Positions 54,286 to 62,966 of a stretch of DNA of 64,000 nt are shown here, piece by piece. A model generated the notes under the pieces. It was not told where the DNA came from and did no database searches. It saw nothing but the letters and a program-made list of their open reading frames with translations. Both the position numbers and the translations under genes were made by a program. The stretch is from an uncultured Fodinibius sp. (GTDB lineage: Bacteria > Bacteroidota > Rhodothermia > Balneolales > Balneolaceae). Positions within the stretch are counted from its first letter, which is position 1. Each line of letters opens with the position of its first letter. The stretch is from the NCBI GenBank assembly GCA_913057775.1, contig CAJXOG010000008.1:1-64000 (forward strand). Direction: 5' to 3'.

Positions 54286-54429
54286 TTAGTTCACTTCAAT
54301 ATTTTTGCCGCCTTTCTCTTTTATTTTGGGTACAGTAATTGTCAGCACACCATTATCGCAAGTGGCGCTGATGTTTTCTTCGTCAATGACAATGGGTAGT
54401 GGCAGTGAGCGCTCAAACTTGCCAAAACA
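54286..54429 (-). pseudogene. Truncated hsp20/alpha-crystallin small heat-shock gene (3' remnant)
   Basis: The minus strand encodes the last third of an Hsp20: CFGKFERSLPLPIVIDEEN, then ISATCDNGVLTITVPKIKEK, GGKNIEVN and stop at 54286-54288. The start and the first two thirds are missing; the frame runs straight out of the stop codon of the adjacent DUF3095 gene (TGA 54430-54432) in the same frame with no new start codon. This is a remnant created by a deletion or insertion junction at about 54429. The terminator at 54231-54256 fits the old hsp20. Confidence 0.8.
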
Positions 54430-55605
54430 TCATTGAAGGCTCTGCAGACGTTTTTTTAGTTGCCTGGCTGCGGAAACATATCCCCCGCCGCTGCCATCAA
54501 CAAAGTGGATATGATCGCGGTGATATTGAAATACCATGCAGGTTATCATAGCTGCATCGGAGAGGTGCATACCGTAAGCCAACCTTCCATCTTTAAATTG
54601 CTTATTTAAAAAAGCTTCGAACTCTTGGCGTTGGGATTTACTGCCGCTGATAACTACACGCAGCATATCATCGAACTTGCTGTGGTCGGAGTTCAGGGCC
54701 AGATCTGATTTATAGAGCGACCAATTAGTGGCCGTCGTTTCATAATCCATGGCCATTAAAACTTTACCGATAATAGTTTGTAGCTGTACTTTTAGTATGT
54801 AGCCGATGCGTTTTAGCCAACCCTGACCGTGTGTTTGAAACCGGGCCTCACCCATAAGTTCTGAGAAAGATAACGTCATGGAAAGCCCCTTTACATTAAT
54901 GGGATTGGTTTTATCATCAAAACCAAAGGTCGTGCGCATTTTTTGGAACACTTCTTCGTATATTTCTTGAGGCTGATCTATCTTCGGATTGCTTTTTATC
55001 ATCATCGTGATTACCTCATTTTTAGGCTGCTTTACTTCTTGCCAGCGGCATTCCAGTCCGCTAAAATCAACCGTTTGCGCATTTTCTAAGGCCGATACAC
55101 TAAACGTATCCGAGTCTGATTCTTTCAGCACTTCTTCAGCAAAACTTAAGCCGCCGCCCAAAAAAATAGCTTGAATATAGAACTTTGATGCACGATACCG
55201 GGCAACCCTTATTTTATGTCCTTGTTCGCGGATATATGAGAGGGGAATGATAGCTGCGCGTAAATTGAGGTCATACTCTAATTTGCCAATGGTTTTGCAT
55301 CCTCCCAAAACGCGTCGGGCATCGTCCAGCAGGTCGGGCGGCAGGCAAAACGAAGCACCGTCTCCGCCAAATGTAAAGGGAATTGTATCGTGATCAGCTA
55401 TATTAAAGATTCCCACTATGGGTGAGGCGCCCAATATATTTACTGCCTTATAGCGATCATTTTGAATGGCATCGGTGGAGTTTATAATATCTGTTACAGC
55501 TACATACCAATCATCGGGAAGGGAGTGGAAGTTTTCTGGATTTGAACCATTAAAAAAATCCTCAATAACAGGAAGATTTGCGTAAAAGTCAGCGCTGCTT
55601 GCCAC
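54430..55605 (-). CDS. DUF3095 protein (cyclase-like fold)
   Basis: 391 residues. FYANLPVIEDFFNGSNPENFHSLPDDWYVAVTDIINSTDAIQNDRYKAVNILGASPIVGIFNIADHDTIPFTFGGDGASFCLPP is the family signature; the DIINST and FGGDGA stretches are reminiscent of class III nucleotide cyclases. The second half (SDLALNSDHSKFDDMLRVVISGSKSQRQEFEAFL, FQYHRDHIHFVDGSGGGYVSAARQLKKRL) is also conserved within the family. Activity is not established. Its stop directly abuts an hsp20 remnant. Confidence 0.85.
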   Translation of the reverse strand: MASSADFYANLPVIEDFFNGSNPENFHSLPDDWYVAVTDIINSTDAIQNDRYKAVNILGASPIVGIFNIADHDTIPFTFGGDGASFCLPPDLLDDARRVLGGCKTIGKLEYDLNLRAAIIPLSYIREQGHKIRVARYRASKFYIQAIFLGGGLSFAEEVLKESDSDTFSVSALENAQTVDFSGLECRWQEVKQPKNEVITMMIKSNPKIDQPQEIYEEVFQKMRTTFGFDDKTNPINVKGLSMTLSFSELMGEARFQTHGQGWLKRIGYILKVQLQTIIGKVLMAMDYETTATNWSLYKSDLALNSDHSKFDDMLRVVISGSKSQRQEFEAFLNKQFKDGRLAYGMHLSDAAMITCMVFQYHRDHIHFVDGSGGGYVSAARQLKKRLQSLQ

Positions 55606-55966
55606 AGTAATCAGGTTGTTTTACTTTTTTGGAAGTGTCTCAAACATACAAAAAGTATTTAGGATGGCACTATTGTATCAGTGGTGGCGGGGCTTTAGTG
55701 ACTGGGGATCTATTTCCAATTTTTTTGTGATTTATTTCTGTGGCAATTCCGGCAAAGATAGCCATATACTCGCAGTTTGTACCAGTTAACGGAGTTTTCT
55801 GGTACCCGCCGGTGGATATAGGTTGCCAGCTTCCGCTCGAAAACAGGGCGAAACACTGGTGCTATGATAAATTCGTCCGATGTCTTTGACGTTCGGCTGA
55901 TCCATGATAATGGAATCTAAAAAACATGGATACAACCCTACTGCCCGCGGAGTTGAAATAATCGAA
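55606..55966. other. Intergenic interval with a degraded minus-strand coding remnant
   Basis: 360 bases between DUF3095 and UPF0489. The minus strand has a 68-codon frame closed by stops (55710-55916) lacking any ATG start, with residues such as APVFRPVFERKLATYIH, VNWYKLRVYGYLCRNCH; a second frame overlaps it (DQPNVKDIGRIYHSTSV). Both look protein-like rather than random. It may be an old gene broken by frameshift. No function is assigned. Confidence 0.35.
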
Positions 55967-56752
55967 TTATGTATCAGATCTTTTTAAATGCTTCCACTCG
56001 TTATTCTTGGTAAAAAGCTGGGAGTGAAACTGATCCATGATCTGGCAAGAATTTATAATTCCTCCGCAATAGCCCGGTTCAAGGGCGATTGTAACGCCAC
56101 TGATGTTAGGGAGGATCTTTTGAAACACCGGCCTCGATATGTCAATGACTTGCTTGATTTCGTCATCAGAATAGCGATTAAAATCTTCAGAGTAATGCTG
56201 CTTACCTTTGCCGTGGACAAAGTAATCGAGATCGATGTCGAAGAATATATTTTGGTCGTTCCGCTCTAGCATAAATTCCTGGAAGCTATTAAAATCACGA
56301 AATTCAAAAATGCCGTGATCGTTTCCATTCATATCTTTAACAGTGCTATGCTGATAGTCCGTCGTATTTTGAAGCAGTACCACATCTCCAATAAGATTTA
56401 GCCATGAGGCGCATAAAATATGTCCGTCATTCGTCTGGTCAAATTGCGCCCAAACGTAGTTGGCGATATCAGAAAGATTACTTTGGTCTAATTGTTCTAA
56501 TACTTTTTTCTGATCATCAGGAACCGGAGCGAGGTCGCGATGCCAGTCTATGGTAACGAGCGTTGGTGCGGGCTGTTTAAGAAGCTCTTTATCACTGAGG
56601 CGGTTTCGCCATTTCATCCAAAAAAAGAACGCAAACCGGTGCTCCATAATGATAGCTTTTTCGATAGCATGGTTACTACCACTCGGATGAGCGATTTGCT
56701 CGAGATGCGTACCGGGCGGGTTGCAGTTATAGGGCTCCTTGTTTTCGTACAT
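55967..56752 (-). CDS. UPF0489 family protein
   Basis: 261 residues. TLVTIDWHRDLAPVPDDQ, FFDIDLDYFVHGKGKQ and VTIALEPGYCGGI carry the Asp/His residues that give the family an arginase-like metal site; this matches the UPF0489 (C5orf22-like) pattern. Activity is unknown. It is divergent from the MFS transporter and transcribed toward the DUF3095 gene. Confidence 0.85.
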   Translation of the reverse strand: MYENKEPYNCNPPGTHLEQIAHPSGSNHAIEKAIIMEHRFAFFFWMKWRNRLSDKELLKQPAPTLVTIDWHRDLAPVPDDQKKVLEQLDQSNLSDIANYVWAQFDQTNDGHILCASWLNLIGDVVLLQNTTDYQHSTVKDMNGNDHGIFEFRDFNSFQEFMLERNDQNIFFDIDLDYFVHGKGKQHYSEDFNRYSDDEIKQVIDISRPVFQKILPNISGVTIALEPGYCGGIINSCQIMDQFHSQLFTKNNEWKHLKRSDT

Positions 56753-56920
56753 ATGGTACTATTGAGTTATTGACGAAACGTGAGAATATGACCCCGTAAT
56801 TTATAAGAGATTCTACGAAGGTCAAGCAGGTTGACATAGATACTAATGAGTTTATGTTCTGATGGATTAACCGTATTTTTGGAGCTTCATCTCAGACAAC
56901 AATAAATTGGAATCATTTTA

Positions 56921-58141
56921 GTGAACTATCTCAGTTTTGCCCTTAGAGAAAAACGCATTTTGTCGTTTGGGCTATCGTTTACATTTATGTCCAGCTTTGG
57001 GCAAACATTCTTGATCTCCCTGTTTGTCCCCTATTTTTTGAAGGATTTTTCTCTTTCCAATGCTACTTTTGGGAGTCTATATTCTGTAGCTACACTCGTA
57101 AGTGCAGGCTTATTGCCTTACCTGGGAAAGTGGATAGATGACCTGCCTCTTCGGACGTACAGCCAGATGGTGGCCGCCGGGTTGCTGGTAGCAAGTATAA
57201 CGGTGGCTTTGTCGTGGCATGTGGCGCTATTATTTGTGGGATTAGTATTGCTTAGATTGTCGGGACAAGGGCTTAGTAGTCATACTGCGCAGACCGCCAT
57301 GGCGCGTTATTTTGTACATCAGCGGGGGAAAGCTCTAAGTATTTCCAGTCTGGGATATCCTATAGGGGAAGGGATCTTGCCATTAGCTATCGCAGGCCTA
57401 CTGGGCATTTTTAGCTGGCGCATGACTTGGGGTATTATTGTGTTAGTAATTGCCCTGTTTTTTATACCGCTTGTTCGGTTTATTCTGAGTAGCCGCGAAT
57501 ATAAAGATGTTGAACATACTGAGGAAAAATCCCAAACTAACGACAGCAGCTGGGAGGTGTATAGCATGTTAGCACAAGATTTCCGAATCTGGCTGGTAAC
57601 ACCGGTGGTTCTGCTGCCACCTTTCTGGGCAACGGGTTTATTTTTGTACCAGGTTTCTATTGCCGAGCAGCTCGGCTGGACGGCCACATTAATCGCTTCG
57701 GCTTTTGTAGCCTTTGCCGCCAGTAGAGTGGTGAGCTCCATCTCGATAGGTCCGTTGATAGATTATTTTAGTGCAAAAACACTTATTCCCTACTATGTGC
57801 TTCCTTTTGGGGCGGGATTGGTATTTGCCTATTACCACCCGGGAAGCTGGTCCGCCTTTGCTTACATGTTGCTTATTGGTGTTACCATGGGGATGGGAAG
57901 CAATATAAAATCAGCGTTATGGGCCGAGTTGTATGGTACGGAGATTATCGGTACCGTGCGGTCGGTTTTCTCTTCGTTGATGGTATTGAGTACAGCACTG
58001 TGTCCATTTTTGATGGGTTGGGCCATTGATAAAGGAATGGCTATGGAATCTATTCTATTTATAGCTATTGCTACAATCGGCGTAGCCACTTTAATGGCTT
58101 ATGCCGCATTTAATTTTATGACAAAGGAGAAAGCAACGTGA
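56921..58141 (+). CDS. Major facilitator superfamily transporter
   Basis: 406 residues with about twelve membrane helices (LSFGLSFTFMSSFGQTFLISLFVPYFLK, LFGSLYSVATLVSAGLLPYLGKWIDDLPLRTY as the MFS motif A-like loop). The start is GTG at 56921. Substrate is unknown. The stop TGA lies within the start of the next gene (GTGA overlap), so it is translationally coupled to a DksA-like protein. Confidence 0.88.
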   Translation: MNYLSFALREKRILSFGLSFTFMSSFGQTFLISLFVPYFLKDFSLSNATFGSLYSVATLVSAGLLPYLGKWIDDLPLRTYSQMVAAGLLVASITVALSWHVALLFVGLVLLRLSGQGLSSHTAQTAMARYFVHQRGKALSISSLGYPIGEGILPLAIAGLLGIFSWRMTWGIIVLVIALFFIPLVRFILSSREYKDVEHTEEKSQTNDSSWEVYSMLAQDFRIWLVTPVVLLPPFWATGLFLYQVSIAEQLGWTATLIASAFVAFAASRVVSSISIGPLIDYFSAKTLIPYYVLPFGAGLVFAYYHPGSWSAFAYMLLIGVTMGMGSNIKSALWAELYGTEIIGTVRSVFSSLMVLSTALCPFLMGWAIDKGMAMESILFIAIATIGVATLMAYAAFNFMTKEKAT

Positions 58142-58476
58142 CAGAACAAGAGCAGCAGGAGATGAAGAAGATTTTGGATGAGAAGATTGAACAGACCAAA
58201 GAGGAGATTAAACAGCTTGAAGAGCTTACAAAACCCATTAAACCCGATAACGCATATGGACGTTTGTCGCGGATGGATGCAATCAATAATAAGACCATCA
58301 ATGATGCGGCTTTGCGCGAACAAAAAAGCAGGATTCAAAAGTTAGAGCGAGCACAGAAAAAGCTTGATGATGGTAAGTATGGTATCTGTATTAAGTGTGG
58401 AGATGAGATACCGTTGGGACGTTTGAAGTTTATGCCTTGGACAGCGCACTGTGTTAAGTGTGCTCAGAAATCATAG
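58138..58476 (+). CDS. TraR/DksA-family C4 zinc-finger protein
   Basis: 112 residues: a long coiled coil (EQQEMKKILDEKIEQTKEEIKQLEELTK) then the C4 zinc finger YGICIKCGDEIPLGRLKFMPWTAHCVKC (C-x2-C-x17-C-x2-C). DksA-type proteins enter the RNA polymerase secondary channel and tune transcription with ppGpp. The DxxDA tip motif appears as SRMDAINNKT. It starts at GTG overlapping the MFS stop. Confidence 0.9.
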   Translation: MTEQEQQEMKKILDEKIEQTKEEIKQLEELTKPIKPDNAYGRLSRMDAINNKTINDAALREQKSRIQKLERAQKKLDDGKYGICIKCGDEIPLGRLKFMPWTAHCVKCAQKS

Positions 58477-58616
58477 ATACTTACATATATTATGATCTAG
58501 GGGAACGCCAATCACTTTATTTGTAATTAATTATGCAAAAGGATTTAATATTATTAGTATAATTCAATATTAAGTCTTTTAATGAAAAAGTAATTCTTAA
58601 TAAAAAAAGGGGTATT

Positions 58617-59030
58617 ATGTTAGATAGATTACGTTCTTCCAAGTTAGGTGAATTTGTAGATGCCGGAACATCCGCAGCCATTTTCCGGATTTTTGTTGCT
58701 TTCTTTATGCTATACGGTCACGGTTGGGGTAAAATGATGAGTGTTTTTGGAGGTGAATTTCAATTTTTGGATCCCTTAGGTATTGGACCAACAGCATCAT
58801 TAATTTTGGCTGCTTTTGCCGAGGGAATTTGCTCACTTCTAATTATAGCTGGATTTTGGACCCGCTTGGCTTCACTAATATTAACAATAAATATGGCAGT
58901 GGCCGTGTTTTTTGTACACCTACCCGGTGGTGATTGGTTTGGTGATATGGAACTACCAGTAATATATTTGCTATCTTTTATTGTTATCTTCTTGCTTGGT
59001 CCGGGCAAGTACTCTGTTGATAAGAGCTAA
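58617..59030 (+). CDS. DoxX-family membrane protein
   Basis: 137 residues with four hydrophobic helices; AAIFRIFVAFFMLYGHGWGKMM, ILAAFAEGICSLLIIAGFWTRLASLILTINMAVAVFFVHLPGG fit the DoxX family. Distinct from the DoxX-like protein at 23608-23973. Function is unclear (redox or thiol-related membrane proteins). Confidence 0.88.
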   Translation: MLDRLRSSKLGEFVDAGTSAAIFRIFVAFFMLYGHGWGKMMSVFGGEFQFLDPLGIGPTASLILAAFAEGICSLLIIAGFWTRLASLILTINMAVAVFFVHLPGGDWFGDMELPVIYLLSFIVIFLLGPGKYSVDKS

Positions 59031-59057
59031 GGAGAAATTAGAAGTATCATTATTTAG

Positions 59058-59090
59058 AAAGGGAGAGTATTTTATAATGCTCTCCCTTTT
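59058..59090 (+). terminator. Intrinsic terminator after the DoxX gene
   Basis: AAAGGGAGAG at 59058-59067 pairs with CTCTCCCTTT at 59080-59089, followed by a T run. It lies between the DoxX gene and the next lipoprotein gene. Confidence 0.9.
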
Positions 59091-59109
59091 ATATTTATGC
59101 TTTTTTAAA

Positions 59110-59835
59110 ATGAAATTTTTCAGTCAATACAATTATATCTACCTGATACTACTTTTGAGTCTAGCCTTTTTAGTGTTGGGTTGTGGACAGCGTGCTGAGC
59201 CAGAATCGGATGATCAAAGTAATACTATAGAGCAGTCTGAATTGCCCGGTTTTGAATCCGTGGATACTGATCAGGTTTTTGTATATAACTGTGCTGATAC
59301 CCTGCAATTTACTGCGCATGTAACAAAAGACAGTACCTGGCTTTTGTTGCCTAATACAACGATCAAAGTATTGCCTGTAAAGTCCGGATCGGGTGCTCGA
59401 TATGAAGGCAACTCATATTTGTATTGGAGCAAGGGTAATGAAGCCATCCTTCAAAAACCAAAAGGCTCATTTACGACCTGTCAGTCTGTGCCAGAAGAGC
59501 GCTCGTGGGAAGCTGCAAAACTTCGGGGTGTCGATTTTAGGGCCTTGGGACAGGAACCCGGCTGGTTTTTAGAGCTTAAGAAAAATAATCAGCTTAAATA
59601 CGTGGGAAATTATGGTCGGGATACCATAACCGTCAAAACACCTACATCCGAGACTGATATTCAAGGAAAACGAACAGTCTATCGGTCAAAAGATGCACAG
59701 CAAACGCTTAAGCTGGTTATTGCAGATACCCCCTGTACCGATAGTATGAGTGGGTTCGATTTTCCACAAACAGTTACAGTAACCGTAGATGGTAACACCT
59801 ACAGAGGGTGTGGCCAATATCTGCAACAAGAATAA
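59110..59835 (+). CDS. Lipoprotein with MliC-like and COG3650-like domains
   Basis: 241 residues from the ATG at 59110, which begins a lipoprotein signal (YIYLILLLSLAFLVLGC); the longer frame to 58981 crosses the terminator. FVYNCADTLQFTAHVTKDSTWLLLPNTTIKVLPVKSGSGARYEGNSYLYWSKGNEAILQKP is the membrane-bound lysozyme-inhibitor (MliC) pattern. It is followed by LRGVDFRALGQEPGWFLELKKNNQLKYVGNYG, the GNEPGW-type domain of COG3650. A fusion of two envelope-protection modules. Inhibition of C-type lysozyme is inferred from the family. Confidence 0.82.
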   Translation: MKFFSQYNYIYLILLLSLAFLVLGCGQRAEPESDDQSNTIEQSELPGFESVDTDQVFVYNCADTLQFTAHVTKDSTWLLLPNTTIKVLPVKSGSGARYEGNSYLYWSKGNEAILQKPKGSFTTCQSVPEERSWEAAKLRGVDFRALGQEPGWFLELKKNNQLKYVGNYGRDTITVKTPTSETDIQGKRTVYRSKDAQQTLKLVIADTPCTDSMSGFDFPQTVTVTVDGNTYRGCGQYLQQE

Positions 59836-59852
59836 GTTATATTACCCAATGG

Positions 59853-60647
59853 CTATTGTAGATGATCAACAAGTTCCCAAAGTTCTACTTTAATAAGATC
59901 TCTGGTGTTGTAGATCGTTTCAAAAAGCTCGGGCACATTGCTATTTTGACCCATGGTTTGTTGGATAATTTGTTCATTCAAACCAAACTCATAATGTTCC
60001 AACTCTTTAAAATGGTTACCGGTAGCAAAATTATATCCGTAGTTCATTCCGGATGGCAAAATAAGGGAATAAACTTCCCAGCCGGCCATTCTGTCCCGTT
60101 CAATCCGTTCCAGGTGGATAGGCTTGGCAATTTCATCCTCCAACATTAGGTAGTCGGGATCTTTTCCCGGTGCTACCTTCATGTAGTCCATGGACATATA
60201 TCGGCTTGGAGCTGAGCCCGTATCGGCGAAAGCGCTATTTTCAACCCTCCAAATTTCAGACTTAATAAGGGTGGCAAGTTTGGAAAGTTGCTCCGTACCC
60301 CCCTTGGCTGTAGGCGAAGGTACAAAACCGGGCGCATTGTTTTCAGAAAAATAATCACCCAAATTATTTATCGAGGAAGAAATGGTGATACTCACAAAAT
60401 TGTAATTACTTTTTTCACCACCGGGATATTTTACCTTGTATAAATACCAGCCTTTTACATCATCTTTCTTGAGAAGAGACGAAAATCCTGATGCAAGATC
60501 CCTGTCAGCTACCTTCAAGAACCGATCGAGTTGTGTTTGGTTAACTTGCAGATAGTCAATCTTTTTATAAAGGTCATCCTGTGTTTGTCCAAATGAAGAT
60601 GCAAAAAAGACCAAACATAGTGCAAAAGATAAGAGTAGTTTCTTCAT
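59853..60647 (-). CDS. Secreted protein with two similar halves
   Basis: 264 residues with a signal peptide (LLLSFALCLVFFASSFGQ). Two halves share a pattern: GWYLYKVKYPGGEKSNYNFVSITI and GWEVYSLILPSGMNYGYNFATGNHF. This suggests an internal duplication of an alpha-beta unit. The family is not recognised and no catalytic residues are evident. Upstream there are several TTGCA motifs and a weak sigma-54-like element, see the next features. Confidence 0.65.
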   Translation of the reverse strand: MKKLLLSFALCLVFFASSFGQTQDDLYKKIDYLQVNQTQLDRFLKVADRDLASGFSSLLKKDDVKGWYLYKVKYPGGEKSNYNFVSITISSSINNLGDYFSENNAPGFVPSPTAKGGTEQLSKLATLIKSEIWRVENSAFADTGSAPSRYMSMDYMKVAPGKDPDYLMLEDEIAKPIHLERIERDRMAGWEVYSLILPSGMNYGYNFATGNHFKELEHYEFGLNEQIIQQTMGQNSNVPELFETIYNTRDLIKVELWELVDHLQ

Positions 60648-60695
60648 GTAAGCCCCCTGCTTTTTTATGAAGTTGTACTATCAATTAAAACAATT

Positions 60696-60711
60696 TGCAA
60701 TACAAATGCAC
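60696..60711 (-). promoter_or_regulatory. Weak sigma-54-like element upstream of the duplicated-half protein
   Basis: Minus strand GTGCATT-TGTA-TTGCA. The -12 block is perfect but the -24 block has TG where GG is expected, so it is only tentative. It starts 49 bases upstream of the start codon. Confidence 0.25.
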
Positions 60712-60797
60712 TATTCAACTGTTCTAAATAAAAGACAACCTTAATTTCATTTAAGAAAACAGGTTTAAGAAGGTTTACTTTGTTTCAAACATCCGTA

Positions 60798-60826
60798 TTG
60801 CAGTTGCACAATTTGCAGTGGCGCAA
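60798..60826. promoter_or_regulatory. Two degenerate TTGCA-N4 palindromes upstream
   Basis: TTGCA-GTTG-CACAA at 60798-60811 and TTGCA-GTGG-CGCAA at 60813-60826 have one good arm each and imperfect second arms; centres are 15 bp apart, unlike the 32-33 bp of the other pairs. Possible weak sites for the same activator. Confidence 0.3.
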
Positions 60827-60974
60827 ATAATATCTTTGACAGAAGTAGTCAGTATTCTCTTGAAGTAAACATAACCTGATGATAGCTTATTTGGAGTGAT
60901 TACTTGGCAAAAAATAATAAATACAATCAATTTCTATTTAAAGATTAAAATGTTTTCTTGAGAATGCCCAAGGA

Positions 60975-60995
60975 TTGGCAGGTGTACCTGGCCAA
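60975..60995. repeat. Near-palindrome upstream of the InlB-like lipoprotein
   Basis: TTGGC-AGGTGTACCTG-GCCAA is a 21-base near-perfect palindrome. It lies in the 396-base interval before the gene at 61044 and may be an operator. Apart from this and the TTGCA motifs nothing else was seen in the interval. Confidence 0.35.
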
Positions 60996-61043
60996 CAAGA
61001 TTTTTATATGAAAAGATGACGTTAAATAAATAGAGAGCCTAAA

Positions 61044-61802
61044 ATGAAATTATTGAAAAAAATATGTCTCTTATTAATAGTTTCTCTCATAGTTTGGGGC
61101 TGTGGTTCCGACGGAGGAACGGGACCTGGTAATGGTGGTGGCGACAACGGGGGAGATAATGAGCCGGATCCTGTTGAGTATAGCTTGACAGTGTTAAAGA
61201 GTCCGTCGGATGGAGGATCGGTAGATCCTACCGGAGGAACATTTGAAGAAGATACAGAGGTAACGGTTGAGGCTACGGCGAATGAGGGATTTACTTTTCG
61301 AGAGTGGACCGGAGTCGTTAGTTCGGAAGAAAACCAAGTGACTGTTACGATTACTGAGGATACGGAGATAATAGCTAATTTTGATGATCTGCGATCGGTG
61401 TATACGGTGCAGACGTTTGCCATTAGTACCGAAGATACGGTGGATCTCAGGTTTGGACAGTCAAGCCGGGGCAGCGAAGGCTTTGATAATGGAGTAGATC
61501 AGGATGCGCCCCCATCTCCGCCAGAAGGGGCGTTGCACGCTTATTTTGAAATTGATGACTTGGATCTGTACAGAGATTTTCGTAGCAATATCAACCAAGA
61601 GGTAGCGTGGACCTTACAGTATCAGGTTGGCAGTGGCGAAGACTTAAAGCTGGAATGGGAGATTATAAATGATTCTCAAATTGAAGGCAGTTTAGTGCTC
61701 ACCGATCAGTCGGGAACGTTTGAGGTTGATATGCGGAATAATACTACTCATACAGTGAGTGGTACAACATCAGGAACACTTCTTATCAACTATAATTTTT
61801 AG
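61044..61802 (+). CDS. Lipoprotein with a divergent InlB B-repeat
   Basis: 252 residues with a lipoprotein signal (ICLLLIVSLIVWGC) and a Gly/Asp-rich linker (GGTGPGNGGGDNGGDNEPDP). YSLTVLKSPSDGGSVDPTGGTFEEDTEVTVEATANEGFTFREWTGVVSSEENQVTVTITEDTEIIANF is the divergent InlB B-repeat-like fold used at cell surfaces. The C-terminal part is not recognised. Surface exposure is inferred; binding partner unknown. Confidence 0.72.
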   Translation: MKLLKKICLLLIVSLIVWGCGSDGGTGPGNGGGDNGGDNEPDPVEYSLTVLKSPSDGGSVDPTGGTFEEDTEVTVEATANEGFTFREWTGVVSSEENQVTVTITEDTEIIANFDDLRSVYTVQTFAISTEDTVDLRFGQSSRGSEGFDNGVDQDAPPSPPEGALHAYFEIDDLDLYRDFRSNINQEVAWTLQYQVGSGEDLKLEWEIINDSQIEGSLVLTDQSGTFEVDMRNNTTHTVSGTTSGTLLINYNF

Positions 61803-61822
61803 AGTAAGTAGTTTTTATTGAG

Positions 61823-62854
61823 TTATGACGGCAGTGAAGGGATAGAATCTATAACGCCAAAATTTTCGAGTCCCATCCAGAGTAGGAATAGGAGGTAGCA
61901 GAAAATAAGTCCCGCTGACTCCCATCTGTCTAATATCATATCGGTGCGCATAAAGCTAAATAGAAGGAGCGTCCCCAGGGTGAGAGCGCCCATCAGCGGA
62001 GCAGCAACCGAAAAATTTATCACAGTAGCGCCGGCAATAAGCACGCCTACGGGAATACAGACAAGAAGATCAAAAATATTGCTGCCCAGTACGTTTGCCA
62101 TTGAGGTGACGGGATCTCCTTTTTGAGCTTTCTTTATACTCACAAAGGCATCGGGAATGCTGGTACCGGCTGCAATTACAGAGATTCCCCAGAGGAATGA
62201 GGGCGTGCCCAGTAGATTTCCAAACTCAATGGCCGAACGCACTAATAGCTCAACACCAATTAAAATTACCGCTAAGCTAACGATGAGTATGCCCCATTCT
62301 TTTAACGGATTAATGTTGCTCGAGTCACGCTCAGATACATAGTCCATCGTATCCTGGTACTGTATAAAAATGTAGAAGCCATATAACAGCAGGGGAAGTA
62401 AGGCTAAAAATCTATCCATTTCTCCTAAAATGATCCCTTCTTTTGCGCTAATGGGGTTAAAAATTGCGGCAAAAGAAAAGGTGATGATTAATACTGCAAC
62501 TGAAATAATGTAGAACTGAGCTTCTTTATATACCAAGTCCCGGTTTGATTCCAGTGGATCTTTAGAAACCAACCCGGCAGCGGCGGGAATAATGAGGATG
62601 TTAAAAATAGCAGAACCCACAATGGCTGCTACGCCCAAGTCAAACTCTCCATGTAAGATGGTAGACAGCACAACGGTAGCCAGTTCGGGAAAGCTGGATC
62701 CGATAGCTACGACCAACGCTCCCTGTACAATATCGGGCAGCTCATAATAGGTTGATAATCCCTCGCTGGAGTGTTCTAACCAGTCGCTTCCTTTCCATAA
62801 AATACCCGTAGCTATAATAGCTACAGCGGTCCATAGTAATAATGATAAAACCAT
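61823..62854 (-). CDS. Na+/Ca2+ exchanger-type (CaCA) antiporter
   Basis: 343 residues with about ten membrane helices in two inverted halves. The alpha-repeat motifs are GSSFPELATVVLSTILHGEFDLGVAAIVGSAIFNIL and GTSIPDAFVSIKKAQKGDPVTSMANVLGSNIFDLL, containing the cation-binding acidic residue in each. The ion specificity cannot be told from the sequence. Transcribed on the minus strand with an intrinsic terminator upstream belonging to the previous gene. Confidence 0.9.
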   Translation of the reverse strand: MVLSLLLWTAVAIIATGILWKGSDWLEHSSEGLSTYYELPDIVQGALVVAIGSSFPELATVVLSTILHGEFDLGVAAIVGSAIFNILIIPAAAGLVSKDPLESNRDLVYKEAQFYIISVAVLIITFSFAAIFNPISAKEGIILGEMDRFLALLPLLLYGFYIFIQYQDTMDYVSERDSSNINPLKEWGILIVSLAVILIGVELLVRSAIEFGNLLGTPSFLWGISVIAAGTSIPDAFVSIKKAQKGDPVTSMANVLGSNIFDLLVCIPVGVLIAGATVINFSVAAPLMGALTLGTLLLFSFMRTDMILDRWESAGLIFCYLLFLLWMGLENFGVIDSIPSLPS

Positions 62855-62892
62855 TATTGCTCTCCTAAATTTATTAGTTGGTCGAATCTAAT

Positions 62893-62936
62893 AAAATAAG
62901 ATTCCCACTCTCAAAAAAGAAGAGAATGGGAATCTT
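62893..62936 (-). terminator. Intrinsic terminator of the DsrE-like gene
   Basis: AAGATTCCCA at 62898-62907 pairs with TGGGAATCTT at 62927-62936, extended by TCTC/GAGA. On the minus strand ATTTTATT follows the stem. It separates the DsrE-like gene from the antiporter. Confidence 0.85.
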
Positions 62937-62966
62937 AGGGGACCATGGAAGAGCAAAAGTTATATT

